Source of the DNA: Polaromonas sp. YR568
Lineage (GTDB): Bacteria > Pseudomonadota > Gammaproteobacteria > Burkholderiales > Burkholderiaceae_C
Assembly: GCA_945878995.1 (NCBI GenBank)
Contig: CAMCUN010000018.1
Coordinates: 1-57,103 of the forward strand
Reading direction: 5' to 3'
Length of the DNA: 57,103 bases
The notes beneath the pieces were generated by a model. That model ran no database searches, was not told the origin of the DNA, and was given only the letters and a program-made list of their open reading frames with translations. The position numbers and the translations under genes are program-made. Below are positions 8,143 through 17,026 of this stretch, piece after piece; position 1 is the stretch's first letter; the number at the start of each line of letters is the position of its first letter.

Positions 8143-9684
8143 GTGTTCACCACCCTGAGCTACGACCAGCGGGGCCGCAAGATTGGCATGAACGACCCCG
8201 CCATGGGCGTGTGGAGCTACGCCTACAACGCCGTTGGCGAGCTCGTGCGCCAGACAGACAGCCTGGGCCAGATCAGCACCATGGGCTACGACGCGCTGGG
8301 GCGCATGACCTCCAAAAACGAGCCCGACCTCAAAAGCACCTGGTACTACGACAGAAACGTAAACGGTTATCCCTGCGGTAACAAATCCGTGGGCAAGCTG
8401 TGTGAGGCCTGGGCCGACAACGGCTACAGGCGCTCCCATAGCTACGACAGCTTGGTCCGTCTCTACAGCACCGGTACTTGGCAAGACAGCAGCCAAAGCC
8501 AGAGCAAGATCAGCGTGGGCTATGACGCCAACACCGGCCGAATGAACAGCCAAACCTGGCCCACCGGCTACTACGCCAGCTACGGCTACAGCACCTTGGG
8601 CTATTTGCAAACCGTCAATGGCAGCGGCAGCGGCATGCCGGCCACGCAGCTTGACAACCTCAAATACGACAGCCAGGGACGCCTGACCAGCTACCGGCAG
8701 GGCGGGCGCATCACCACCGTCAAGGAGTTTGACCCAGCCACCGGGCGCCTCAAAGACATCCAGGCCCAGGTCGATGGCCAGGCTGCAGGCAGCGTCTTCA
8801 AGCAGACCTACAGCTACGACAGCTTAAGCAACCTCACCGCCAAGAGCGACGCCAACACCGGCGTGCAAGAAAGCTACGGCTACGACAGCCTCAACCGCCT
8901 GCGCACCTACACCAGCCTGGGCGGCAGCGTCAGCCCACCCACCAGCACCCAGGTGGTGTACGACGCGCGCGGCACCATCATTTACAAAAGCGACGTGGGC
9001 CGCTACTGGTACGACAGCCAGCGCCCCAACCGGCTGGCCAACATCACGCTTGAAGGCTACGCCGGTGCCCAGGCACTGACGGGCACGCGCGCGCTGAGCT
9101 ACGTGTTTGACGACTATGGCAGCACCGCCAAAAGCAATGGCAGCGTGGCCATGGGCAACGGCAACCTGATGTACACAGTCAGCCACGACAACGCCAGCGG
9201 CAAACACACGGTGCGCCGGGAGAGCTACACCAGCTTTAACATGCCGCTGGAGATCAAGTACGGCAACATAGGCGCGGCGCAAAACAGCCCGGCCGGCTTC
9301 ACCTCCGACCGCACCTTGAGCTTTGCCTACGGCCCCGAGTACCAGCGGGTCAAGCAAGTGGTCACGCTCAGCGGCAACGCCCCCAGCCAAATGATGGGCG
9401 GCACCACCTGGTACCTGCACGGCGACAACAACAGCCTGCTATTTGAAAGAGAAGTCAAAGCCAGCGGCATCACAGAGCAGCAGCACTTCCTGCAAGCCGC
9501 AGGCATGACCTTCGCCCTGGTGGTCACCCGGACAGGCTCGGGCATCAGCGGCGCCAACGCCGACCGCAACATGCGGCCTGCGCAGTCGGAGTACTTCCAG
9601 CGAGATTACCTGGGCTCCATCGCCAAGTACCGCCCCGAGTTCCCGGCAAAGGGTTTTGCCACCTTCGATGAAGCTCGCGCTTAG
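8143..9684 (+). pseudogene. Truncated RHS/YD-repeat gene fused to an IS3 transposase tail
   Basis: The frame begins at GTG in mid-protein and encodes a run of YD repeats (for example YDQRGRKIG, YDALGRMTS, YDSQGRLTS, YDSLSNLTA, YDSLNRLRT, YDARGTIIY). It then reaches the conserved RHS core end YFQRDYLGSIA (to base 9624). A normal RHS protein has well over a thousand residues, an N-terminal delivery region and, after this core, a variable toxic C-terminus. Both are missing. At 9625 the sequence switches in the same frame to KYRPEFPAKGF, which belongs to an IS3-family transposase, and a TAG at 9682-9684 ends it. Intact RHS proteins act in contact-dependent competition. This copy is very probably non-functional. 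Confidence 0.88.
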
Positions 9685-9880
9685 GCGGCAAGCTTTGTGC
9701 ACTGGTACAAGGTTGGCCATCACCGCAGCGGCATACGCTACGTCAGCCCCGCTCAGAGCCATGCTGGCAAGGGTCACGCCATTCTGGCTGCTCCACACGA
9801 CCAGTACACCCGCTGCCGGGAACTTATTCTGGCGCGCTGGTCAGGCAAGACTCAATCGTTCAATCATGCCAATCTTTATT
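9625..9880 (+). pseudogene. IS3-family transposase (OrfB) C-terminal remnant
   Basis: Read through the TAG at 9682, the frame gives KYRPEFPAKGFAT, then SFVHWYKVGHHRSGIRYVSP, AQSHAGKGHAILAA and ARWSGKTQSF. This is the typical end of the integrase core of IS3-group transposases (consensus HWYN..HRHSGIRYVTPAQRH). Only about 80 codons remain. No terminal inverted repeat or second end was found. The join to rhs is at 9624/9625, so an IS insertion followed by deletion is the simplest history. Confidence 0.85.
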
Positions 9881-9882
9881 AG

Positions 9883-10244
9883 GGTAAGTCCGGCTGTCTT
9901 TGCGATTTTTTGTATGTTAAAAATAAAGTACAAAAAACACAACGCGGTATTTCACTTTTCGTTTTTTCTTTTTAGTTATCTATGCAGTCACAAAGTCACC
10001 TTTGGTAAATTCGATCTACATTTTGCGTAGATAAATTTCCAAAAGTTCCTTAACGATTGGATAGAAGAATGTATAAAACTCATCTTTTTCTCCTTATACA
10101 AACTGGACCCTCATTGCCGATTTGAATAGAAGAAATAGTCTCAGTGCAGAAGTAAATTGAGAATTTATTTCAATGGTCAATAAGTTAATGCAACCTAGTC
10201 AATTCTGTAAAAAATTCTTCAAAACACACTTCTAGGAAATAATC
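9883..10244. promoter_or_regulatory. AT-rich leader region of the transporter operon
   Basis: About 360 bases with a sharp drop in GC compared with the rhs side and no supported gene. It must carry the promoter of the ABC operon that starts at 10245. Visible structure: an inverted repeat atctac/gtagat at 10014-10019 and 10027-10032 with a 7-nt loop, and a TTGAGA hexamer followed after 17 nt by ATAAGT about 70 nt before the gene, a weak promoter candidate. AGGA lies 8 nt before the start ATG. Neither a regulator nor a known operator can be named. Confidence 0.45.
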
Positions 10245-11609
10245 ATGTTTAAAAAATGTATTCAGAAACTCTATTTAGCTACAGCTCTGTTATTGGGCTC
10301 GACGATGCTACTTCCGCAGATTGCACTTAGCGCTGAAACCCAGTATTTTCCGATTCCAAGCAGTCGGATCGGGCCATTCTCATCAATGGGTACAGGTTAT
10401 TACGGCGCCCAGATTGATTACATGAATTATATTAATATGACGGGTGGCGTTAATGGAGTAATGCTAACTTGGCAGGAATGTGAAACTGAATATAACGCAG
10501 TAAAAACTGTTGAATGTTACCAACGACTCACCACAAAAGATGGTCAAAAAATGGTGGTGTTTGATACACTGGGTACCCCCGGGGCTTACGCCGTCATTAA
10601 CCGCATGGCAACAGATAACGTAGTGCTTGCGCAGTATGGTTATGGAAGATCAGACGCCGCAGACGGACGAGTATGGCCCTGGGTATTTAATGCAGCGAGT
10701 ACTTATTGGAGTCAAATCGCCGTAAAGTTGCGATTTATGGCGGAAATAGAAGGAAAAATCAAGGGCGATGGCTTGACGGAACAAGAAGCCATGAAAATCA
10801 TGAAGGGCAAAAAAATTGTGCACCTTCACATTGACACTGCTTTTGGACGTGAACCGTTACCAGCAATGAGAAAAATTGCAAAGGATTGGGGTATCACTTT
10901 AGTTGAAATTGCGATAGTTTCACCCGGTCTGGAACAACAATCTCAGTGGCTTCAAATCAGAAAAGAAAGACCAGATTGGATTACTTTCTGGGGTGCCGGG
11001 TCGGGTATGAACTCAACGGGAATGACTAACGCTGCGCGGATTAACTTTCCCCGCAACCGCATGATGTATGTGACGTTTGGTGGTGCTGAAGAGGATATGT
11101 TTCCTGCGGGCGATGCAGCGGTTGGCACCTACGTCGTCATGAATGCGGTCCCCGGAATGCATCCGCTGGTTCAGAAAATTAAGGATACAGTCTACGCTGC
11201 GAACAAAGGAAATATGAGCGACCCAAACCGCGTGGGAACTGTTTATTACAACCGCGGCTTGGGTGCGGCCATGATGTGGGTTGAGGCAATGAAAAACGCT
11301 CAGCGAATCCACAAGAAGGTGGGCAAAGCAGTCACTGGCGCGGAATTCAGAGATGGCTATGAAGCGATCAATCTGACTGAAGCCCGTTTGGCCGAGCTAG
11401 GTGTGCCAAACATGCTGTCTCCTTTTGCGTTTTCATGCGCGAACCATGAAGGATCCGGAAAATTCGCACTGATGCAATGGGATGGGAAAAAGTTCGTAAG
11501 CGTCAGACCATTTACTATTTCATTAGATACCCCATTTATCAGGGAAATTCTTGAAGAGTCTGCTGCAAAATTTGCTTCTGAAAATAAAATTACTCCGAAA
11601 AAATGTTGA
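10245..11609 (+). CDS. Branched-chain amino acid-type ABC transporter, periplasmic binding protein
   Basis: 454 residues with a Sec signal peptide (MFKKC, a hydrophobic core at 10-25, cleavage near ALSA at 27-30). The mature part fits the LivJ/LivK-like type I binding fold: PFSSMGTGYYGAQIDYMNYI near the N-terminus, an MVVFDTLGTPGA segment, and KKIVHLHIDTAFGRE between the lobes. It captures a small ligand in the periplasm and delivers it to the permease encoded downstream. The ligand could be an amino acid, urea, an amide or an aromatic acid; sequence alone does not decide. Codon use is much more AT-rich than in genes outside the island. A hairpin separates it from the ATPase genes. Confidence 0.9.
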   Translation: MFKKCIQKLYLATALLLGSTMLLPQIALSAETQYFPIPSSRIGPFSSMGTGYYGAQIDYMNYINMTGGVNGVMLTWQECETEYNAVKTVECYQRLTTKDGQKMVVFDTLGTPGAYAVINRMATDNVVLAQYGYGRSDAADGRVWPWVFNAASTYWSQIAVKLRFMAEIEGKIKGDGLTEQEAMKIMKGKKIVHLHIDTAFGREPLPAMRKIAKDWGITLVEIAIVSPGLEQQSQWLQIRKERPDWITFWGAGSGMNSTGMTNAARINFPRNRMMYVTFGGAEEDMFPAGDAAVGTYVVMNAVPGMHPLVQKIKDTVYAANKGNMSDPNRVGTVYYNRGLGAAMMWVEAMKNAQRIHKKVGKAVTGAEFRDGYEAINLTEARLAELGVPNMLSPFAFSCANHEGSGKFALMQWDGKKFVSVRPFTISLDTPFIREILEESAAKFASENKITPKKC

Positions 11610-11708
11610 GTTTTTAGTTTTTATTAAAATAAAAAACATCCGGCTGGTTGGAAGTGTAGGTCGCTTTGAGATTTCAAAAAATCAACATTTCATATCAACT
11701 GTGCAGAT

Positions 11709-11733
11709 AAGGGCGGAGCTCATCTCCGCCCTT
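11709..11733 (+). terminator. Hairpin between binding protein and ATPase genes
   Basis: A perfect 10-bp stem (aagggcggag with ctccgccctt) and a 5-nt loop, 100 nt after the binding-protein gene. There is no long T-run, so it may act as an attenuator or as a 3' stabiliser that leaves more binding-protein mRNA than permease mRNA, a common arrangement in ABC operons. Confidence 0.6.
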
Positions 11734-11867
11734 GCCTCTTAGCAAGAGCTAGCGCCTTCAGCACTTTTTAGTTGAAGGTTATACGGCCCCTGTACAAACA
11801 GGTCTTGCGTACAATCCCATACATTTGACTTACGGTCTTTTTTCGAAAAGAAAATTTTGGATTTCCG

Positions 11868-12680
11868 ATGAAAACTAATTCCAAAAATATATTAGAGATT
11901 AGAAATATTGAGGTTTACTACAACAATGCAATTTTAGGATTGCACGATGTATCTCTTAATGTTCCCAGAGGAAAAATAATTGCACTCCTGGGCGCAAATG
12001 GCGCGGGGAAAAGCACTACCTTAAAGTCCATCTCAAATATGCTTTGCTTAGAGGGGGGCAAGGTTACCAAGGGATCACTTCTTTACAATGAAACAGCCAT
12101 TCAGACACAACAGCCCACTGATCTGGTTAATTTAGGAATCGTGCACGTCCTTGAGGGTCGGCGATGCTTTGGCCACTTAACTGTTGAAGAAAATATCATC
12201 TCTGGAGCATACTCAAGAAAACTATCCAAATTCGAGATGAATCAAGAACTAGAGCGAATGTATGGCTATTTCAATAGGCTAAAGGACAGGCGAAAAAGCC
12301 AAGCAGGCTACACTTCGGGTGGTGAACAGCAAATGGTAGCTGTTGCTCGGGCGATGATGGCGAAACCCAAAATGCTGCTGCTGGATGAGCCCTCCATGGG
12401 TTTGGCACCGCAGTTAGTGGCAGAAATATTCAATATTGTAAAAGAATTAAATAGTAAAGAAGGCGTGAGTATTCTTTTGTCCGAGCAAAATACGAATATT
12501 GCCCTAAGAAACTCAGACTATGCATACATACTTGAGACAGGCTATATCAAGCTTGAAGGTATAAGCGCCGACTTGCTAAATGACGAAAAAGTAAAGGAAC
12601 TTTACTTGGGCATATCGAAGGACGGGCGCATAAACTTCAAGGATGCACACAAACGTTCCGAAAAAAGCGAGGCCGCATGA
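11868..12680 (+). CDS. LivF-type ABC transporter ATP-binding protein
   Basis: A 270-residue ABC ATPase. Walker A GANGAGKST is at residues 42-50, the signature is in TSGGEQQ near 149, and Walker B/Glu is in MLLLDEPSMGLAP near 168. The HVLEGRRCFGHLTVEENI segment is typical of LivF. The family signature is complete, so it should be active as a heterodimer with the next gene product. It carries a C-terminal tail rich in Lys/Arg/Glu beyond the usual ~235 residues. It overlaps the next gene by 4 nt (ATGA), implying translational coupling. Confidence 0.93.
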   Translation: MKTNSKNILEIRNIEVYYNNAILGLHDVSLNVPRGKIIALLGANGAGKSTTLKSISNMLCLEGGKVTKGSLLYNETAIQTQQPTDLVNLGIVHVLEGRRCFGHLTVEENIISGAYSRKLSKFEMNQELERMYGYFNRLKDRRKSQAGYTSGGEQQMVAVARAMMAKPKMLLLDEPSMGLAPQLVAEIFNIVKELNSKEGVSILLSEQNTNIALRNSDYAYILETGYIKLEGISADLLNDEKVKELYLGISKDGRINFKDAHKRSEKSEAA

Positions 12681-13477
12681 TGTCAGCAGGCAGAAATTTT
12701 CCAATCGGTGATCCGATTTTAGAGTTAAAAAATATCTCGCTACGTTTCGGTGGCGTGAAGGCGATCACGAATATTTCATTTAAAGTCTTGAAGCATGAAA
12801 TTCGAGCCATTATCGGACCAAATGGGGCAGGTAAGAGCTCACTTTTAAACTGTATCAATGGTATTTACAAGCCGCAAGAAGGCACGATTCTATTTAACGG
12901 CAAGGTACTGGATGGAATTAGCCCCAACGTAGTGGCTAATAATGGTGTTTCACGAACATTTCAGAACCTTGCGCTGTTCAAACGAATGTCGGTCTTGGAC
13001 AATATTATGGTAGGAAGAACTCTCCACACAACCAGTAATTTCTGGTCTGTCGGCTTTGGTCTCCCAAAGGCCATGAAAGAGGACAGGGAGAATAGAGGGA
13101 AATGTATGGAAATCATCAAGTTCTTGGAAATTGAACATATTAAAGATTCCCCGGTTGGTAAGCTTGCCTACGGTCTGCAGAAAAAAGTTGAATTCGGACG
13201 GGCACTTGCAACGGAAGCAAATATTCTCATGCTTGACGAACCCATGGCGGGCATGAATGTCGAAGAGAAAAGGGAAATGTGCAGGTTCATTCTGAAGGTC
13301 AACGATGAAGTTGGTACAACCATTGTTTTGATTGAACATGACATGGGTGTTGTCATGGATATCTCGGATAGAGTGGTGGTGCTTGATTATGGCAAGGTAA
13401 TCGGTGACGGTATTCCGGATGAGGTTCGGTCCAGTCAAGCTGTCATTGACGCCTATTTAGGAACTTCCCATGATTGA
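12677..13477 (+). CDS. LivG-type ABC transporter ATP-binding protein
   Basis: A 266-residue ABC ATPase. Walker A GPNGAGKSS is at 47-55, the Q-loop lies in GVSRTFQNLALF, Walker B in ILMLDEPMAGM near 183, and the switch His in IEHDMG near 221. The signature position reads LAYGLQKK rather than LSGGQ. YGLQ is normal for one branch of LivG proteins and is not a defect. The start overlaps the LivF-type gene by 4 nt and the end overlaps the permease gene by 8 nt. It works in the cytoplasm on the inner face of the permease. Confidence 0.93.
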   Translation: MMSAGRNFPIGDPILELKNISLRFGGVKAITNISFKVLKHEIRAIIGPNGAGKSSLLNCINGIYKPQEGTILFNGKVLDGISPNVVANNGVSRTFQNLALFKRMSVLDNIMVGRTLHTTSNFWSVGFGLPKAMKEDRENRGKCMEIIKFLEIEHIKDSPVGKLAYGLQKKVEFGRALATEANILMLDEPMAGMNVEEKREMCRFILKVNDEVGTTIVLIEHDMGVVMDISDRVVVLDYGKVIGDGIPDEVRSSQAVIDAYLGTSHD

Positions 13478-14375
13478 CCAACTACTTTTTTTGCTTGAGG
13501 TTGTTGTTGCAGGTCTGTTGTCAGGAACCATGTATTCATTGGTTGCGTTGGGCTACGTACTGATTTACAAGTCATCAGCAAATTTCAACTTCGCGCAAGG
13601 CGCAATGGTTTTCTTCGCAGTATTGTCATTTGTAGGCCTCATGGAGTTAGGGCTTTCATTTCCTGTAGCATTCGCAGCAACTATTTTACTGATGATGCTG
13701 CTAGGCTTGCTGACCGAAAAACTGGTCTTACGACCCTTAACAAATCAAAGTGAAGAAACGGTTTTGATGGCTACGATCGGGCTTGGCTTTTTTCTTGAGG
13801 GCCTCACTCAAGCCACCTGGGGCGTTGAAGTTAGAAAGCTTGATTTAGGCGTCAAAGATGTTCCGATTACATGGATTGCAGATAACTTTAAATTACTTAT
13901 TAGTGCGCTTGATCTTGTTGCCGCAGCAGTGGCTTTGACAATGATCGCTGGGATCACTTTGATTTTTAACTACACCAAGGTTGGCCTCGGTTTGAGAGCG
14001 GTTGCCGACGATCCAGGAGCGGCAAGTTCCATCGGCATTCCCCTAAAAAATATTATGTTTTTCGTATGGTCAGCGGCTGGAGTCGTCGCACTGGTCGCTG
14101 GCATGATGTGGGGTGCCCGAGCTGGGGTTCAATTTGCGCTTGTTGATTTGGCACTAAAGGCTTTACCGGTTTTGATCATCGGCGGCTTTTCCTCAATCAG
14201 CGGGGCACTTATTGCCGGTCTAGTGGTTGGAGCCACTGAAAAATTACTTGAAGTTTTCTTGGGCCCAATGTTCGGTGGCGGTATTGAAGGATGGGCGCCC
14301 TACGTGATGGCCATATTGTTCCTGCTGTACAGGCCTGAAGGCCTGTTTGGCGAAAAGATTATTCGGAGAGTGTGA
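13470..14375 (+). CDS. LivH-type ABC transporter permease
   Basis: A 301-residue polytopic membrane protein with about eight hydrophobic segments. Family landmarks are GTMYSLVALGYVLIYKSSANFNFAQGA near residues 19-45, GLRAVADDPGAASSIGI near 175, the permease coupling (EAA-like) loop, and the C-terminal YRPEGLFGE. It pairs with the next gene product to form the channel of a LivFGHM-type importer. It overlaps the LivG-type gene by 8 nt and the next gene follows after 3 nt. Confidence 0.93.
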   Translation: MIDQLLFLLEVVVAGLLSGTMYSLVALGYVLIYKSSANFNFAQGAMVFFAVLSFVGLMELGLSFPVAFAATILLMMLLGLLTEKLVLRPLTNQSEETVLMATIGLGFFLEGLTQATWGVEVRKLDLGVKDVPITWIADNFKLLISALDLVAAAVALTMIAGITLIFNYTKVGLGLRAVADDPGAASSIGIPLKNIMFFVWSAAGVVALVAGMMWGARAGVQFALVDLALKALPVLIIGGFSSISGALIAGLVVGATEKLLEVFLGPMFGGGIEGWAPYVMAILFLLYRPEGLFGEKIIRRV

Positions 14376-14378
14376 TTT

Positions 14379-15395
14379 ATGAACCCGATATTTATGACAT
14401 TTACAAAAAAAGATTTAGTTAATTTTTTTGTTGTCATGTTCGTCGCTATTATTGTAATTCCAAATATCGTCCCGAGCAGTTATTGGTACGTTTCAATTTT
14501 AATTCCGTTTTTATGTTTGGCACTTGCCGGACTGGGACAACAAATTATAATTGGATACACGGGTCAATTGGCACTTGGGGCTGCTGGCTTTATGGCCGCC
14601 GGCGCTTTTGCTTGTTTTAATTTAATTCTAAGAGTTCCAGAGATACCATTTTTGGTTGCCCTAATCCTTTCTGGATTAATAGCTGCTGCTTTTGGTATTC
14701 TATTTGGGTTGCCCAGCCTTCGTGTGCGGGGTATTTATTTGATGGTGGCTACTCTCGCGTCACAATTTTTCATAGTATGGTTAATAGACAAATTCGGTTG
14801 GTTTAAAAATTACGATACATCTGGTATTATCACCACTCAGCCAATTGTAATTTTCGGTAAGTCATTGACTTCACCGGTGTCAATGTACTTGCTTACATTG
14901 GGCATTGTCACGGTTCTTACCTTAATTGCCATGAACTTGGCCAGGGGCAGTACCGGTAGAAAATGGATGGCAGTTCGTGATATGGATATTGCCGCTGAGT
15001 CAATGGGCGTATCACTTTTGAAGACTAAACTTCAAGCTTTTGCAATCAGCTCATTTTACTGCGGTGTAGCGGGCGCACTGTTTGCCTTTACTTACCTACA
15101 GTCACTAGAGCCGGCTGCATTCAGTATCAAACTTTCTTTTCAGATTCTATTCATTGTGATCTTGGGCGGCTTGGGAACCATTAATGGGGTATTTATAGGT
15201 ACAGCATTTATTTTGCTGTTTCCTGTTCTATTGAATGTTTTGGGAAACATATTGTTTCACGGTGCACTTAATGCCACATTTATTTCCGCAGCTGAGCAAA
15301 TGGTATTTGGTGCATTGATGATAATATTTATGATTTTTCAGCCGCTTGGCATGGCAAAAATCTGGGAAAATGTTAAACACAAATTTGTAAAGTAG
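14379..15395 (+). CDS. LivM-type ABC transporter permease
   Basis: A 338-residue polytopic membrane protein. Family landmarks are IIIGYTGQLALGAAGFMAAGA near residues 50-70, FGLPSLRVRGIYLMVATLA near 107, and WMAVRDMDIAAESMGV near 195, the last being the coupling loop that meets the ATPases. It is the last gene of the operon. The neighbouring bases after the stop are of mixed composition and carry no clear terminator. The set binding protein, LivF, LivG, LivH, LivM is complete. Confidence 0.93.
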   Translation: MNPIFMTFTKKDLVNFFVVMFVAIIVIPNIVPSSYWYVSILIPFLCLALAGLGQQIIIGYTGQLALGAAGFMAAGAFACFNLILRVPEIPFLVALILSGLIAAAFGILFGLPSLRVRGIYLMVATLASQFFIVWLIDKFGWFKNYDTSGIITTQPIVIFGKSLTSPVSMYLLTLGIVTVLTLIAMNLARGSTGRKWMAVRDMDIAAESMGVSLLKTKLQAFAISSFYCGVAGALFAFTYLQSLEPAAFSIKLSFQILFIVILGGLGTINGVFIGTAFILLFPVLLNVLGNILFHGALNATFISAAEQMVFGALMIIFMIFQPLGMAKIWENVKHKFVK

Positions 15396-15726
15396 TTCGA
15401 CCTTCTGTTTTTGTTATGAGTCGAGTTGAATCACTCTTTTGCGCCTAAGTCGCTGACCCTGCGACTGTGAATATAGTCTGCATCGCCCCAGCGACTGCAA
15501 ATGTGGTTCCATCCTGTGTAGATTGACAATGTTGGAACAGCCATAGCTCGGCGAGATATTGCGTTCCCGCCGCATACTGAAATCTGCTGGCGCGGGTCCA
15601 ACACGCGAGTTTGTATTCACATAACTTACAGGTCGGCCATTCATGGAGCCGATTTTTGTAAACAAAGTGGTTTGCTTTTCTAAGCGGGTGTGGACACTTT
15701 TTTGGCATCTTTGGAAGCAACTGGCT
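15396..15726. other. Gap after transporter operon, no gene recognised
   Basis: About 330 bases of intermediate GC. A 108-codon open frame on the minus strand (15414-15740) and a 91-codon frame inside it show no recognisable motif, lack a Shine-Dalgarno, and run into sequence that codes on the plus strand for an rhs remnant. The segment probably contains the second boundary of the AT-rich island. Confidence 0.5.
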
Positions 15727-15866
15727 GCCTCCGACCGCACATTACATTTCGCCTACGGCCAGGAGCTCTGATGCGTCAAACAGCTTGTCACGCTCAGTGG
15801 CTACACGCCCAGAAACATGGTGAGAGGCACCACCTGGTTTGTACATGGCCACCAGCACCTTCTGCA
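15727..15866 (+). pseudogene. Second rhs remnant (degenerate)
   Basis: Read in one frame, this gives ASDRTLHFAYGQEL, a TGA stop, then CVKQLVTLSGYTP and GTTWFVHG. It aligns without gaps to the truncated rhs gene at about 9301-9441 (TSDRTLSFAYGPEY, RVKQVVTLSGNAP, GTTWYLHG). The in-frame stop and short length show it is dead. It is a diverged paralogous scrap on the far side of the AT-rich transporter operon. Confidence 0.85.
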
Positions 15867-16035
15867 AGGCCTGCGGTGGCGTAAGCAAGGGGATGGCCTC
15901 AAAGCTGCCCAAGTTCAGCAAATCATCATCGCCAGAGATCACGATATCGACCTGCGCGACCAAGGGCAGCGCCAGCACCTCATCGTCATCCTTGTCGCGG
16001 CACACTGGCCGTGCCATGAGCGACGGATTAAACAC
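15867..16035 (-). pseudogene. PIN-family toxin C-terminal remnant
   Basis: The minus strand from 16035 reads PVCRDKDDDEVLALPLVAQ, DIVISGDDDLLNLGSF, IPLLTPPQALQKVL. This matches the C-terminal half of the PIN-family toxins annotated as putative toxin-antitoxin component: the RDxDDD segment and the SGDxDLL segment carry the later catalytic acidic residues. The first half of the domain and any antitoxin are missing, and a stop lies just upstream in frame. The 3' end then runs into antisense rhs sequence. Confidence 0.8.
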
Positions 16036-16090
16036 ATCGGTCAGTTCCTGACCTCAGGCGCTGCAGCGACGGCGGGCAGCCCTGCCTTTT

Positions 16091-17026
16091 TCAGCGCTTT
16101 GTGTTCAAAGCCCAGAGGTACTGCGTGGGGTCCACCGGTTTGTCGTCTTTGAGCACCTCAAAATGCAAGTGCGGCCCGGTGGAGCGCCCGGTGTTGCCCG
16201 ACTTGGCAATCAACTCGCCTCTTTTGACGTTCTGCCCTTGTTTCACCAGCAATTCATTGGCATGGGCGTATCGCGTGCTGTGGCCGTCAAGGTGCTGGAT
16301 GACCACTGTTTTGCCATACTGGGCGTCCCAGCCCGCCTCGGTCACCTGGCCGGCCCCTGAAGCCAGAATGGGCGAGCCGGTGGGCAACTCAAAGTCCAGG
16401 CCGGTGTGCATGGCGCGGCGCTGGGTGAGCGGGTCAGCCCTCACCCCAAAGCCGCTGGTCAGGGAGAGTTGCCCTGGGGCAACGGGGAGGGCGATGGGCA
16501 AGCCTTCAAGCCAGCTGATGGTGCTCGTCCAGCCTTGAATTTCTTGGCTCAGCCAGGAGCGGTCTTTGCGTGTGCTGCGGCCCATGTCTTCCAAACGGCC
16601 CAACACGCTGCTGGTCTGGCGCGACACGTCTGGTGGATCTTGAGGCCAGTAACTACCGCCTTGGGCGCGTGTTTTCGGGAGTTTTTTGGCTGCAGGCGCT
16701 GGCAACATCTCCACCAGTTTGGTTTGCACGTCCCGCAGCTCGCCCACTTGGTTTCTGAACTGGCGCTGCTCTTCTTCTAGCTCGCCCAAGCGGGTGTGGT
16801 ATACCGCATTCAAGGTTTCAAGCTCCACCGCCGTGTGCAAGTTGCCCAGACGCCTGGCGATTTGGGGGTCGTACTCCAGCGCCAGGCGAAAGCCGAAAAA
16901 CTGCAAGGCACTGCCCAGTGCCAGCAAGCTGATGGTGAGCACCAGCACGGCCAAGACCACGGTGCGAAATGACAGGTTAAAGCTGTTGATCCGGCCCACC
17001 GGGCCGGACACCCAAAAGACTTGCAT
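16091..17026 (-). CDS. M23 family metallopeptidase, membrane-anchored
   Basis: 311 residues. One N-terminal membrane helix (about 22-47) is followed by a probable coiled coil (about 75-110, rich in E/Q/L) and a C-terminal LytM/M23 domain (about 185-305). All zinc ligands of a catalytic M23 domain are present: the His and Asp of HTGLDFELPTG and the two His of HLHFEV. It should cut peptide cross-links in the periplasmic cell wall. Its ATG overlaps the bactofilin stop by one base (TGATG). Bactofilin/M23 pairs in other proteobacteria act together in cell shape, so the bactofilin may position this hydrolase. Confidence 0.93.
   Translation of the reverse strand: MQVFWVSGPVGRINSFNLSFRTVVLAVLVLTISLLALGSALQFFGFRLALEYDPQIARRLGNLHTAVELETLNAVYHTRLGELEEEQRQFRNQVGELRDVQTKLVEMLPAPAAKKLPKTRAQGGSYWPQDPPDVSRQTSSVLGRLEDMGRSTRKDRSWLSQEIQGWTSTISWLEGLPIALPVAPGQLSLTSGFGVRADPLTQRRAMHTGLDFELPTGSPILASGAGQVTEAGWDAQYGKTVVIQHLDGHSTRYAHANELLVKQGQNVKRGELIAKSGNTGRSTGPHLHFEVLKDDKPVDPTQYLWALNTKR

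Noticed and set aside
8824..9420. Minus-strand frame of 198 codons within the rhs sequence
   Set aside because: Ala/Val/Gly-rich antisense product with no motif. The plus strand encodes clear YD repeats.
12950..13438. Minus-strand frame of 162 codons opposite the LivG-type gene
   Set aside because: The plus-strand product has all ABC ATPase motifs, and the antisense frame has no Shine-Dalgarno or domain.
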